NCBI RefSeq assembly: GCF_016097415.1
Contig: NZ_JAEHGE010000001.1
Location: forward strand, 1,825,882-1,889,881
Length of the DNA: 64,000 bases
Direction of reading: 5' to 3'
Source: a sulfur-oxidizing endosymbiont of Gigantopelta aegis
Lineage (GTDB): Bacteria > Pseudomonadota > Gammaproteobacteria > GRL18
The notes under the pieces were generated by a model. The model was not told the origin of the DNA. It made no database searches and worked only from the letters and a program-made list of their open reading frames with translations. Below, one piece after another: positions 18,351 through 27,801 of this stretch. Numbering within the stretch: position 1 is the first letter of the stretch; every line of letters starts with the position of its first letter. The translations under genes and the position numbers were made by a program.

Positions 18351-18707
18351 TCAGTCTTGAGCAGAACGCTCAATAATCACACCCACGCCACTGGCTTCAT
18401 TCACTGCAATGGGCTTGTTTAATTTTACCCGTACCCACTGTGCCATAAATTCCTGCAAAATAATACGGCTGACCTCTTCAACAAAGGATTCAACTAGTTG
18501 ATATGAATGTTCCTTGGCCAGTTGTTTCATTCTTTCACAGACATTAAAGTAATCAATGCAATGCTCGATGTGATCGCTTTGTGCCGCGTCCTTAATTGAA
18601 CAGCCTATTTCAATATCCAGAATGATGGGCTGGGTTTGCTCTCTTTCCCAGTCATGGATACCGATTATAGTGTCTAACTTGAGCTGCTTAATAAAAACAA
18701 TATCCAC
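18351..18707 (-). CDS. folB: Dihydroneopterin aldolase
   Basis: A 118-residue FolB. MDIVFIKQLKLDTIIGIHDWEREQ carries the conserved Glu/Trp region, and DYFNVCERMKQLAKEHSYQLVESFVEEVSRIIL and KLNKPIAVNEASGVGVIIER complete the fold. It makes 6-hydroxymethyl-dihydropterin, the substrate of FolK encoded just downstream. In many gammaproteobacteria plsY is divergent immediately upstream; here a transposase, sirB2 and nnrS lie between. Confidence 0.95.
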   Translation of the reverse strand: MDIVFIKQLKLDTIIGIHDWEREQTQPIILDIEIGCSIKDAAQSDHIEHCIDYFNVCERMKQLAKEHSYQLVESFVEEVSRIILQEFMAQWVRVKLNKPIAVNEASGVGVIIERSAQD

Positions 18708-18965
18708 GTACGCGTCCCGTTATTTGCTAGTGTTGTTTTATATAATGCTGAAATAAGCTAGCATATTCGTTGATTAGTCGGTTAAAATCAAGTCACACCA
18801 GTTTTCAACAGCAAAACTCGGTGAAGTAACTTATTCTTATGAATTAAGCTGAAAACAGCATTTTTTGTTTGCCTGATGCTTTTTAAAATTTTTTTTGTTC
18901 TTTCTTTCTAAATAGCAGGCACGGGAGATGCTGCGTTTAATCGACGCATTTTCCCTAAAATAGGT

Positions 18966-20315
18966 TTATTTTCTTATTTTTACAGGTCTCATCTCCTCAT
19001 AATCGTCTCTGTACAATAAAAAATCCATTAAATGTTCCCAGGAGTCCATCACAAAAAAGGTAATAACCCCTCTGAACTTTTCCCACATTAATTTTTTAGA
19101 GCCAAACTTTTTACGACAAGCTTGATAAGCCCCATCGGTTAATTCAAAAATTTGATGGAAATAAAAAGCCAGCAAGGTTAACAGATACATATTAAAGCTC
19201 AGGTGCTTCTTCCCATGACCATAATTATGCTCAATGTGATAGCCTTGGTTCTTTAATGTGTTGAAACATTCGTTTTCTATTTTCCAACGACATCGACCCG
19301 CCTGGGTCATTGTTTGAATATTATGTTCACTGATCTTTATGTCGGTGACCCAGCTATTTCGGTAGATAATTTTCCCTGCGGTATTGGTGAGGGTATATTC
19401 AAAAAAGTTAACTTCAATGGCATTTTTTTCGCCATGTAAAGGGACATTATTTTTCCATCGATAATGATGTTGGTGCCCTTTTTCGTCAATCCAGTCCATT
19501 GATGGGAGTTCAGAAAATGCTTCAAGCCATTCAAATAAATATGTGTGATCACCAGGTTTGGCAACCAATAAATAATGCATCATTTCTTCAATTATATCTT
19601 CTATCATAGGTTGATGTGACATCAAACCATCACCACAAATCATAAATCCTTGTCTTGGATGTGCTTTTTTTAGATTGGCTATAAAACGTTTGGCTGCATT
19701 ACTTTCACAATCCTGTTTTTTTGTACCATCCGTATTTTGTATTGCTTCAGGCATGACAGGGAGCACTTGTTTTTTATCGGGGTGCATAATGGCACCTTGT
19801 AAAACAGCATGACTGTAGGTTATTTCACCCGTTCTATGTTCTTTATGAAGACAACAGTCACAATGGATTTGCTTAGAGGAATAATATTGCGTGCCATCAA
19901 TAACACAAAGCAATGTGTTGGGTAATATGGCATACTCTTCAAGATGCTTATGTCGTCTGAGTCGTTCAAATAAATCTTTAAATGCAGGTGCAAATGTTTT
20001 AGAGGGTATGAGATCCAAAATGTCTCTTAGTTGACTATTTTTAGGAATTTTTTCAACATTAAAAAGAGTGCGTAAATTATTTTGATTCTGTTCCTCTTCC
20101 ATCTGTTTCTGAAATTCACTTAAAGAGGGATCTTGAAAATACATGCAGGCAAAAGCACTCATAAGCACATCATGTTGACTGTAATCACACTTTCCTTGTA
20201 CTCGGCTATCTTTGATTGCATGAAAGTGCAGTGAGATGGCCTGTTTCAGGGCAGAAAAACTTAAATGTTTTTTTTTTGCTGACTTAAAGAGGCCAAAATT
20301 CACAGTACCAAGCAT
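18966..20315 (-). CDS. Transposase of an insertion sequence, family not assigned
   Basis: A 449-residue intact transposase-like protein. The C-terminal core shows CVIDGTQYYSSK, MICGDGLMSHQPMIEDII, and RCRWKIENECFNTLKNQGYHIEHNYGHG, a DDE arrangement reminiscent of IS4/ISNCY-type transposases (Asp, Asp, then a Glu in the YREK-like ..WKIENE block). I could not find convincing terminal inverted repeats or a target duplication around it, although AT-rich spacers of about 250 bp lie on both sides (18708-18965 and 20316-20558). It separates folB from sirB2. Confidence 0.75.
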   Translation of the reverse strand: MLGTVNFGLFKSAKKKHLSFSALKQAISLHFHAIKDSRVQGKCDYSQHDVLMSAFACMYFQDPSLSEFQKQMEEEQNQNNLRTLFNVEKIPKNSQLRDILDLIPSKTFAPAFKDLFERLRRHKHLEEYAILPNTLLCVIDGTQYYSSKQIHCDCCLHKEHRTGEITYSHAVLQGAIMHPDKKQVLPVMPEAIQNTDGTKKQDCESNAAKRFIANLKKAHPRQGFMICGDGLMSHQPMIEDIIEEMMHYLLVAKPGDHTYLFEWLEAFSELPSMDWIDEKGHQHHYRWKNNVPLHGEKNAIEVNFFEYTLTNTAGKIIYRNSWVTDIKISEHNIQTMTQAGRCRWKIENECFNTLKNQGYHIEHNYGHGKKHLSFNMYLLTLLAFYFHQIFELTDGAYQACRKKFGSKKLMWEKFRGVITFFVMDSWEHLMDFLLYRDDYEEMRPVKIRK

Positions 20316-20558
20316 ATAAAAGGGAAATATTTTTTAACATGAAGTCATTCAACCAATTGAAAAACAAGAGTTTGATCTCTTGTTTCTCAAAATGCAAGCT
20401 TTTTATTTGATTTTTTAATTTTGCTAAAGTTACTGCGAAAAGTTTTTTATTTCTGCTTGGTAAGCACCACTACAACTCAATTGTTCATCTCAGCGAGAAT
20501 TGCTGAGTTTTCAACTAAGCATTTTACAATATAAGTACCGGATCATAATAGAACGCTA

Positions 20559-20947
20559 ATGACTTTTTATGAATTTGTAAAATATCTGCACGTCACTGCG
20601 ATTATCTTATCCATCAGTGGCTTTATTATTCGCGTTATTTTAAAACTCAATGACTCTCCCTCACAGCGCAAATACTGGTTCAAAAAATTACCTCATAAAG
20701 TGGATACCTTGTTACTGGCCAGTGCCCTGACAATGGTTTATCTCTTAGGCGTTAATCCCTTCACCACCTTCTGGCTTGCAGAAAAAATGACGGGACTACT
20801 GATTTATATCCTACTGGGGATGATTGCTTTACGCTGGGGAAAACCAAATCGATTCGAATTATTGCTGCTCTGAGTGCGGTCACAGTCTTTTCCTATATTG
20901 TTTTTGTTGCACATTATAAAGCGCCTGCCATTATTTTTAGCTATTAG
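20559..20947 (+). pseudogene. SirB2-family membrane protein, frameshifted
   Basis: The first ~95 codons read MTFYEFVKYLHVTAIILSISGFIIRVILK and onward, with three hydrophobic segments, as in SirB2-like proteins. Reading then ends in LLLL-stop at 20871-20873. In the neighbouring frame the sequence continues I-R-I-I-A-A-L-S-A-V-T-V-F-S-Y-I-V-F-V-A-H-Y to TAG 20945-20947, the usual last helix. A single lost A in the AAAA run near 20840 explains this. It sits just upstream of nnrS. Confidence 0.8.
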
Positions 20948-21414
20948 TAGCGTTTTTCAGCTTGATCTTAATCATTCACAGCTAAGCACATTCTTGCTCT
21001 AATAGCCTCTTCATATTTAGTTAGTGTCCTTAATGGAGAAGAATGTGTTTATGCAAATCGACGAGGCGCCCAAGAAATCCTTTGCGCTGTTTAATTTAGG
21101 CTTCCGTCCATTTTTTTTATTGGCCGCATTATCAGCCATTATTTTAATGGCCATCTGGGCTTTGTCATACGCAAATATCATTCAACTCAATACCTACTAT
21201 GGTTTTGTTGACTGGCATAGCCATGAAATGCTCTTTGGTTATGCCGCAGCGGTTATTGCAGGTTTCTTGCTGACGGCAGTGAAAAACTGGACCGGCGTGG
21301 CTACAATCACCAAAACACCTTTGGCCTTACTGGCCGGGCTCTGGGTGCTCGCGCGTATCCTCCCCTTTACGACAATGCCCGGCATTTTAATTGCCTCAGT
21401 TGATGTGTAAGCGC

Positions 21415-22905
21415 TTAACGAACAGCGTTCTTTACCTTTTCCAATTCTGATTTTTTAAAATTCCAGGGAAGCAATGCTTCCAGCTTTTCAACCGTATCCG
21501 CATAAGGTAATTGGGTTAATACATAGACCATATACGTATATGGCTCAATATCATTGGCCTTAGCGGTTTCAATAAAACTATAATGAACTGCACTGGCATG
21601 TGCACCCTTTGGCGTATCTGAAAATAACCAGGCCTTTCTACCCACGCAGAATGGACGGATAGCATTTTCTGCCAGCACATTACTGATATTCAACCGACCA
21701 TCTTCACAATAAACAGTCAGCTTAGGCCATTGATTATTAATATAGGTGAGTGCTTTTCCTGTCAAGCTGTCGTTCGGCACTTTGCCCAGGGTGTTATCGA
21801 CCCATGTTCTTATTTTCTCAAGAAGCGGCAGGCTCTGTTTCTGACGAACCTTAAATTTTTCATTAACACTGGCTTCTTTTATCTCACGCTCAATTAAATA
21901 CAGCTTATTGATATGGGCCAGTGCCACATCGGCTTTTGTAGGCTTTTGATTGCTCTTTTTCTTTGGTTGTGCCGTCTGAGAATCTTTGAATTTACGGCGA
22001 GTGTGATCCCAGCAGCCGACCGATGTGGCATTATTTTGTGCACACACGGCATTGTAACCGGCATAGCCATCGGTTTGCAGATAGCCGCTAAAGCCATCAA
22101 GCAGGCGCAGTGGTACTTCCTTCTTACGAGAAGGATCGTATTCAAACAGCACACTGGGTTGTCCAGGTGGCCCGCCACGACTGACCCACATGTATTTGTT
22201 CGAATGAGCACTGAGTCCCGGCTCTTTTAATACTTTGAGCACCGTTTCATCCATTTGGATGATGTCACCCGACAGTTGATGTTCTCGCATGAGGTTGATG
22301 AGCGGCTGGAACTGATGAGCCAGTTTAATAGCCCAATTGGCCATGGTGGCTCGGGTTATATCGCCGCCATAGCGTGATAATATGCCTTCCATTCGATACA
22401 GAGGCAAACCATCGGCATATTTTGAGATAATGATGTGTGCCATCAGGTGAATACTGCCCATTGATTTAGGTAATGGATGTTTTGGCATGACCGCAGCTTT
22501 CATTGAACGACTGTCTGTGTCATTGGTGCCTGCAAAGACGGCTTTTTCCTGGAAGTATTCCAGTATTTGGACTTTAGCTGGAATGATATCCAGCTCTTCT
22601 CTGACTTTAGTGTAAAAAACCTCAATGGCACCGGCTTTTTCTTCATCTGTCAGATCGATGAAGACAGGGACTCTTGGAATAGTCTTTGAGAAAGGCTTCC
22701 TGCCTGTTTTTTCTTTCTTCTTAGGCGAAGTGGTTTTAGGTTCAGGGAGCCCCTCATCGTCAGCCGCCTGCTCAGCTTCATCAAATAAGCGTTCCTGACC
22801 ATCACTTTTTTCACTGCTGGGTGCAAAGCGTTTACTACGAGCCAGACGAAGGGCTTCTTCCAGTATTTTTATACGGTGGTTTTTCTGTTCAATGACACTC
22901 AACAA
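21415..22905 (-). CDS. tnpC: IS66 TnpC transposase, copy 2
   Basis: 496 residues, identical to copy 1 except for loss of one Gln (QKYAD becomes KYAD), Gln-to-His near residue 10 and Lys-to-Thr in the Lys-rich linker. The DDE motifs are intact. Confidence 0.92.
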   Translation of the reverse strand: MLSVIEQKNHRIKILEEALRLARSKRFAPSSEKSDGQERLFDEAEQAADDEGLPEPKTTSPKKKEKTGRKPFSKTIPRVPVFIDLTDEEKAGAIEVFYTKVREELDIIPAKVQILEYFQEKAVFAGTNDTDSRSMKAAVMPKHPLPKSMGSIHLMAHIIISKYADGLPLYRMEGILSRYGGDITRATMANWAIKLAHQFQPLINLMREHQLSGDIIQMDETVLKVLKEPGLSAHSNKYMWVSRGGPPGQPSVLFEYDPSRKKEVPLRLLDGFSGYLQTDGYAGYNAVCAQNNATSVGCWDHTRRKFKDSQTAQPKKKSNQKPTKADVALAHINKLYLIEREIKEASVNEKFKVRQKQSLPLLEKIRTWVDNTLGKVPNDSLTGKALTYINNQWPKLTVYCEDGRLNISNVLAENAIRPFCVGRKAWLFSDTPKGAHASAVHYSFIETAKANDIEPYTYMVYVLTQLPYADTVEKLEALLPWNFKKSELEKVKNAVR

Positions 22906-23011
22906 TTCATTCTTGTCCGCGTGTGAAAAAGCGGAAAATATAGAGTCGTTTTTGTGGATTCAGCCTTGTTTTGCATGGCTTTATTATAACAAAAAATAGA
23001 CTAAAAAGTAC

Positions 23012-23377
23012 TTAAAATACAGACTCATAATGCAATTTCTTATGCGGTTTCATGACACTGATATCATAGCCGTCTAATAGCCAGTTGATTTGTTGTCCGG
23101 TGATATTCATCAGGTCATCTTCACCCTTTGGCCATTTGAACTTTTCTTCTGAGAGACTTTTGTAATAGAGTACAAAACCGGTATTATCCCAGAAGAGGCA
23201 TTTAATTTTATTACGCTGACGATTGGTAAAGGCATACAGATGGCCTGCAAAAGGATTATGACCTAATTCACATTCAACAATGGCACTGAGGCCAATAAAA
23301 CTTTTACGAAAATCAACAGGCTTCAGATAGAGATACACCTGTGGCAGGCTGAGTGATGGACGTATGGCTGACTTCAT
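23012..23377 (-). CDS. tnpB: IS66 TnpB accessory protein, copy 2
   Basis: 121 residues, the same protein as in copy 1. Four-base overlap with tnpA. Confidence 0.93.
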   Translation of the reverse strand: MKSAIRPSLSLPQVYLYLKPVDFRKSFIGLSAIVECELGHNPFAGHLYAFTNRQRNKIKCLFWDNTGFVLYYKSLSEEKFKWPKGEDDLMNITGQQINWLLDGYDISVMKPHKKLHYESVF

Positions 23378-23703
23378 TGGAACAGTCCTGCTAATTGTTT
23401 TACCAGCTGTACATTATCGGCAGTCACTCCTTCAATGCGTAGCTGATTGGGTAATTCTACAATTAATGCTGAGGTGCGGGCTGAATAGTGTTTCGGGGAG
23501 GATAGTTGAATAAAACCATTCCCCTTTGTCATCGCACTGGTTTGCGTTGTTGCACCCAGCAACTTACGCTTGTAATAGCCAAAACGTTTGATGGATAGCC
23601 CATGTTCCTGACAATAGGATGCCTGGCTGATACTGTTTTCATTCCATTGATTAACGTGGTCTTGCCAAAATTGTTTTGAGTTGGCTTGGGTTTCTGGTTT
23701 CAT
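23374..23703 (-). CDS. tnpA: IS66 TnpA accessory protein, copy 2
   Basis: 109 residues; one Pro-to-Ser change (HGLSIKRF) against copy 1. Otherwise the same small HTH-like IS66 Orf1. Confidence 0.9.
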   Translation of the reverse strand: MKPETQANSKQFWQDHVNQWNENSISQASYCQEHGLSIKRFGYYKRKLLGATTQTSAMTKGNGFIQLSSPKHYSARTSALIVELPNQLRIEGVTADNVQLVKQLAGLFQ

Positions 23704-24714
23704 TGATATGTCTCATAATTAATCGATGGATTGATTATGAGGCAGGGGAGATATTTTTTGAATAACGCTAGATGGTTAAGCGCTTACGTTGATGTTGCTT
23801 TCTTTTTCTTCTTAGCACTGGCAGTGGCGCATCCTATTGTAAAGGCAAAGCAATGGACTAACCTTATTATGGTGTTTATTCTCAGTGTCTTTATGCTTGC
23901 GGATATCTTAGTGCAAGCTCAACATCTGGGACTTCTAGCCACCGGCGTTGCCAGTGGAAATCTCATGGCGCTGTATAGTATTTTATTGATCATTCAAGTA
24001 TTAACGGGTCGTGTGATGCCTTTCTTTACCCGTGCGGTCGTGCCGGGCACCGAAATTATTGACCGGCCGATATTAGAAAAAATATTATTAATCACTCTGA
24101 TACTTCTGGCACTGGCGGATATTTTAGCCTTAAACAATATTTTGACTGCAGCTTTAGCGGCGGTTTTACTCATTGCACACCTCCTGAGGGTGAGCCCATG
24201 GTTTTCAAAACCTGTTCTGGACATTCCTATTTTATGGGTGCTCTATGCCGGTTATTTGTGGTTTCTGATAGGCTTTGCACTAAAAGTTATGGTGGGCTTT
24301 GGCTGGGTAACGAATAACCTTGCTATTCATGCCTGGACTGTTGGCGTGATCGGCATCACCACTTATGGCATGATGGCAAGAGTTTCACTCGGTCATACGG
24401 GGCGTGAAATGTTACCCTCAAAGCTGGCCATTATTGGTTTTTATCTACTCTTTGTCGCGGTGATTATGCGGGTTATTTTACCTCTGTTTTTCGTTAGCCT
24501 TTATACAATGTGGGTTGATATCGCTGCAATACTCTGGTGTCTGGCATTTATTCTCTTTGCCATTGCCTATATCCCTGTTTTAACCCAGCCAAGAGTGGAT
24601 GGAGGAGAGGGCTGAGTAGAAAGTTCTCTTTTTAATCGGAGAGGAAAATTGTATTGAGTGCTTATCTAATTTATTTGTATAATAAGGGCTCTCTCATTAA
24701 TATAGATAAAAATT

Positions 24715-25314
24715 GTGCCAATCGAACCTATTTCAAGTGTTTTTTTAACCAGTGCTTTAAGCCTTTTTGCCTATCTCTTTGGCTCTATTTCTGCGGCGAT
24801 CATTACCTGCAAGGTCATGGGACTGCCCGATCCAAGAACTCAGGGCTCAAATAACCCCGGTGCCACCAATGTGATGCGCATCGGGGGCAAAAAAGCGGCT
24901 GCGATTACGCTATTGGGTGATATGTTGAAAGGCTTGCTACCGGTCTTGATTGCCATGGCGATTACTCGAGAGGAACTCACCCTGGCATTGGTGGCTGCTG
25001 CTGCTTTTCTCGGTCATCTCTACCCCATCTTTTTTGGCTTTAAAGGCGGCAAAGGGGTAGCAACTTCCTTTGGGGTGATTTTAGGTGTTAGCTGGCCAGT
25101 GGCGATTGCGATGATGCTAACCTGGTTAGGAGTGGCTTATGGCTTGAAAATTTCTTCTATGTCAGCCTTGGTCGCTGCGGCACTTGCCCCGTTCTATTTT
25201 TGGTGGCTGACGGGCTCAAATGTTTATGTGATTATGGCCGTGCTTATCTCCAGTCTGCTGATTTGGCGTCATCGTAGCAATATTAAACGCCTATTGGATG
25301 GGACTGAGAAATAA
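24715..25314 (+). CDS. plsY: Glycerol-3-phosphate acyltransferase PlsY
   Basis: A 199-residue membrane acyltransferase using acyl-phosphate to make lysophosphatidate. It shows FGSISAAIITCKVMGLPDPRTQGSNNPGATNVMRIGGKKAA (the first conserved loop), GHLYPIFFGFKGGKGVATSFG (acyl-phosphate loop) and five hydrophobic helices. The start is GTG at 24715. It belongs to the folB-plsY-tsaD neighbourhood common in gammaproteobacteria; tsaD is convergent, with a MITE between. Confidence 0.95.
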   Translation: MPIEPISSVFLTSALSLFAYLFGSISAAIITCKVMGLPDPRTQGSNNPGATNVMRIGGKKAAAITLLGDMLKGLLPVLIAMAITREELTLALVAAAAFLGHLYPIFFGFKGGKGVATSFGVILGVSWPVAIAMMLTWLGVAYGLKISSMSALVAAALAPFYFWWLTGSNVYVIMAVLISSLLIWRHRSNIKRLLDGTEK

Positions 25315-25357
25315 TGTTAACTGTTCAGTAATATTCCCGTACCAGGTTGATATTTTA

Positions 25358-25507
25358 GGGACTGACCAAATAAGCCCATTTATTTTTACACTTGTAGGAT
25401 GTGGTGAGTGCAACGAACCGCATCAAAAACATTTGTTTAAAGCCTTTGATGCGGTTCGTTCCTCACCACATCCTACATTTGAAGTGCAAAGCAGATTGAG
25501 CGGTTCC
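25358..25507. repeat. Hairpin MITE, copy 3 (150 bp)
   Basis: Nearly the same sequence and exactly the same length as copy 2. The left end is GGGACTG; the right end is degenerate (GGTTCC). Flanks are ATATTTTA and ATATTTCA, 7 of 8 matching. It lies between the convergent plsY and tsaD, where its hairpin could also act as a terminator. Confidence 0.88.
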
Positions 25508-25579
25508 ATATTTCATCATGCGCTGAACCGTATCATTATATTGTTGAATATCGGCTTCTTTCTCATTAAGTCTCTGATA

Positions 25580-26608
25580 TTAAGCCCCTGGCGCTTTTAA
25601 ATCGCCTAAAGGCCAGCGGGGTGTGGTTGAAAAACCTTCACCATCTGTTTCGCCTGCAATTAAACGCTGTAAGCCTGCAAAAGCAATCATTGCGCCATTA
25701 TCCGTACAAAATTGCATGCGTGGATAAAATACTGTCAGCGATGTTGTTGATGTTGATTGAGCTAATTCCGTCAGACGTTCGCGTAGGCGTTCATTGGCAC
25801 TGACACCACCAGCAATGACCAGTCGTTGATGTCCTGTTTCTTTTAACGCCCGTTTACATTTAATCGCCAGAGTGTCCACCACCGCTTCCTGAAAAGCAAA
25901 GGCCACATCCGCTTTGGTCTGTTCACTTTTATCAGATTTAGCCCAGGTGTTTAAAACAAAGGTTTTTAAGCCGCTAAAACTCATATCCAAGCCCGGTCGG
26001 TTGACCATCGGGCGAGGGAATTTATAACGACCGTCACGACCTTCCAGTGCTAATTTGGCAATGATGGGGCCACCAGGATAAGCCAAACCAAGCATTTTTG
26101 CAGTCTTATCGAAGGCCTCACCAACGGCATCATCCAAGGATTCACCAATGATTTTATATTGCCCAATGCCACTGACATCGACCAATAAAGTATGCCCACC
26201 GGAAACTAATAGTGCCAGAAAAGGAAATTCAGGTGGCTGGTCTTCCAACATGGGGGCTAATAAATGGCCTTCCATATGATGTACGCCAATACTGGGACAC
26301 TTCCACGTCCACGCCAGAGAGCGTCCCACTGCTGCGCCAACCATTAAGGCACCCATTAGACCCGGTCCAGAGGTATAAGCGATGCCGCCAATATCATCTG
26401 GCTGACAATGAGCTTGCTTCATCACCTCATCAATTAGCGGAATGATACGCCGGACATGATCGCGGGATGCCAACTCCGGCACAACGCCACCATATTCGGC
26501 ATGTAAGGCGATTTGACTGTATAATGCCTCTGCTAATATACCTTGTTGATCATCATAGATCGCAATGCCTGTCTCGTCACAGGATGTTTCAATACCTAAT
26601 ACTTTCAT
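25580..26608 (-). CDS. tsaD: tRNA N6-threonylcarbamoyladenosine transferase TsaD
   Basis: A 342-residue ASKHA-fold enzyme that completes t6A37 synthesis on ANN-decoding tRNAs with Tsa[22 protein letters not shown] is the canonical N-terminus and sets the start at 26608 rather than the longer frame reaching 26683. The metal motif [40 protein letters not shown], and [10 protein letters not shown] near the C-terminus are present. It is divergent from rpsU. Confidence 0.96.
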   Translation of the reverse strand: MKVLGIETSCDETGIAIYDDQQGILAEALYSQIALHAEYGGVVPELASRDHVRRIIPLIDEVMKQAHCQPDDIGGIAYTSGPGLMGALMVGAAVGRSLAWTWKCPSIGVHHMEGHLLAPMLEDQPPEFPFLALLVSGGHTLLVDVSGIGQYKIIGESLDDAVGEAFDKTAKMLGLAYPGGPIIAKLALEGRDGRYKFPRPMVNRPGLDMSFSGLKTFVLNTWAKSDKSEQTKADVAFAFQEAVVDTLAIKCKRALKETGHQRLVIAGGVSANERLRERLTELAQSTSTTSLTVFYPRMQFCTDNGAMIAFAGLQRLIAGETDGEGFSTTPRWPLGDLKAPGA

Positions 26609-26895
26609 GCAGGTATTGTCTACTCTATGCAAAATGCTTTCAAGTGAAATTTTTATGCTTAAAAAGAGAAAGATCTTTTGCATTTATTCTCAGGTAAGAG
26701 TATGATTCCGTCTCTGCGTTCTAGGTCAGATTCTATTTGCTGACAAGTCACTTTTTTTGCGAAAAAATGCGAAAAAAGTGAGGAACGTGTGACGATTATA
26801 CGGTTTCAATCTGCTTGAGAACATGAGCGTGAGATTGGGACAATTTATTTTATATTTGCCATTATTTTTATATTGGGTAGGAGCTAGGAGTCTGC

Positions 26896-27111
26896 ATGCC
26901 ATCGGTTAAGCTTAAAGAAAACGAGCCATTTGACGTAGCATTACGTCGTTTTAAACGTTCTTGTGAAAAAGCAGGTGTTTTATCAGAAGTTCGTCGTCGC
27001 GAACATTATGAAAAGCCAACAGCTGTTCGTAAACGTAAAGCAGCCGCTGCAGTTAAACGCTGGCAGAAGAAGCAGTCTCGTGATATTGGTCGCCGTAAAC
27101 GTATGTACTAA
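26896..27111 (+). CDS. rpsU: 30S ribosomal protein S21
   Basis: A 71-residue basic protein, [47 protein letters not shown]..., full length for S21. It is the first gene of the macromolecular-synthesis operon. It is divergent from tsaD, with ~290 bp of upstream DNA. Confidence 0.98.
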   Translation: MPSVKLKENEPFDVALRRFKRSCEKAGVLSEVRRREHYEKPTAVRKRKAAAAVKRWQKKQSRDIGRRKRMY

Positions 27112-27124
27112 AGTAGTATAAAAT

Positions 27125-27168
27125 AGAGTGTTTTTCTAGGTTTTTTTAAAGCTTTTAAAAAACACTCT
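27125..27168 (+). terminator. Hairpin between rpsU and yqeY
   Basis: AGAGTGTTTTT pairs with AAAAAACACTCT 13 bases after the rpsU stop. An internal terminator or attenuator between rpsU and dnaG is known in the E. coli operon, and this element occupies the equivalent place. It may let S21 be made in excess over primase and sigma factor. Confidence 0.6.
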
Positions 27169-27253
27169 TAATACTATTGACTTAAAACAGCTAATTTAAA
27201 ACCTTTTTAAACGGTTGTTTTAAGCTTCGCAAACCAAACAGAGCTATGAGAAT

Positions 27254-27703
27254 ATGAGCCAGACGTTAAAGTCTCGTCTTCAGGACGATATGAAAAATGC
27301 CATGCGGGCTAAAGAAAAAGACCGCCTTGTCGTGATTCGTGGCATCATAGCAGCTGTGAGACAGCGCGAAATTGATGAACAAATAGAGCTTGATGATAGC
27401 CAGGTTTTGGCTATTTTAGACAAGCTGGTTAAGCAACGACGGGATTCTGCCCAGCAGTTTCGCGATGCCGATCGTATCGATCTGGCTGATAAAGAAGAAA
27501 TGGAAATGGGCATGCTCCAGGAATACCTTCCCGTTGCCTTAACCGACATCGAAATTGCTCAATTAATTGATGATGCCATCAGCAGTACCGGTGCAGAATC
27601 AATGAAAGAAATGGGCAAAGTAATGGCATTACTGAAGCCACAAGTACAGGGTCGAGGCGATATGTCTCAGGTCAGTGCTTTAATCAAACAGAAATTATCC
27701 TAA
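27254..27703 (+). CDS. YqeY/GatB-like domain protein
   Basis: A 149-residue helical protein: LKSRLQDDMKNAMRAKEKDRLVVIRGIIAAVRQREID, QRRDSAQQFRDADRIDLADKEEMEMGMLQEYLP, and KEMGKVMALLKPQVQGRGDMSQVSALIKQKL. This is the full YqeY family pattern, related to the tail domain of GatB amidotransferase. It lies between rpsU and dnaG, as in Pseudomonas and many other gammaproteobacteria. Its function is not established. Confidence 0.9.
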   Translation: MSQTLKSRLQDDMKNAMRAKEKDRLVVIRGIIAAVRQREIDEQIELDDSQVLAILDKLVKQRRDSAQQFRDADRIDLADKEEMEMGMLQEYLPVALTDIEIAQLIDDAISSTGAESMKEMGKVMALLKPQVQGRGDMSQVSALIKQKLS

Positions 27704-27801
27704 TTTCAACATCCCTAAACCTTATTAATTAGCATTTTTAGGTCTCACGGGTATACAGTAGTTCCCACTTAATCAGATACAAATTAATCTAATGGTTTGA
27801 T

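Larger units (their letters stand above)
21407..23787 (-). mobile_element. IS66-family element, copy 2 (2381 bp)
   Basis: Same ends as copy 1 (GTAAGCGCTTAAC and its complement), flanked by an exact 8-bp duplication GTTGATGT at 21399-21406 and 23788-23795. It differs from copy 1 by a 3-base deletion in tnpC, one extra A between tnpC and tnpB, and a few substitutions. It carries tnpA, tnpB and tnpC on the minus strand. Confidence 0.95.
21024..24615 (+). pseudogene. nnrS: NnrS-family membrane protein split by IS66
   Basis: The N-terminal part (21024-21406) contains FNLGFRPFFLLAALSAI and WHSHEMLFGYAAAVIAGFLLTAVKNWTG, hallmarks of NnrS, a haem/copper membrane protein linked to nitric oxide stress and denitrification. 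It ends at the IS66 border in ...LIASVDV. The other half resumes at 23788-23795 as VDVAFFFFLALAVAHPI and runs to 24615 with the C-terminal block TYGMMARVSLGHTGR. Removing the element and one copy of GTTGATGT restores a single ~400-codon frame. Confidence 0.93.
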
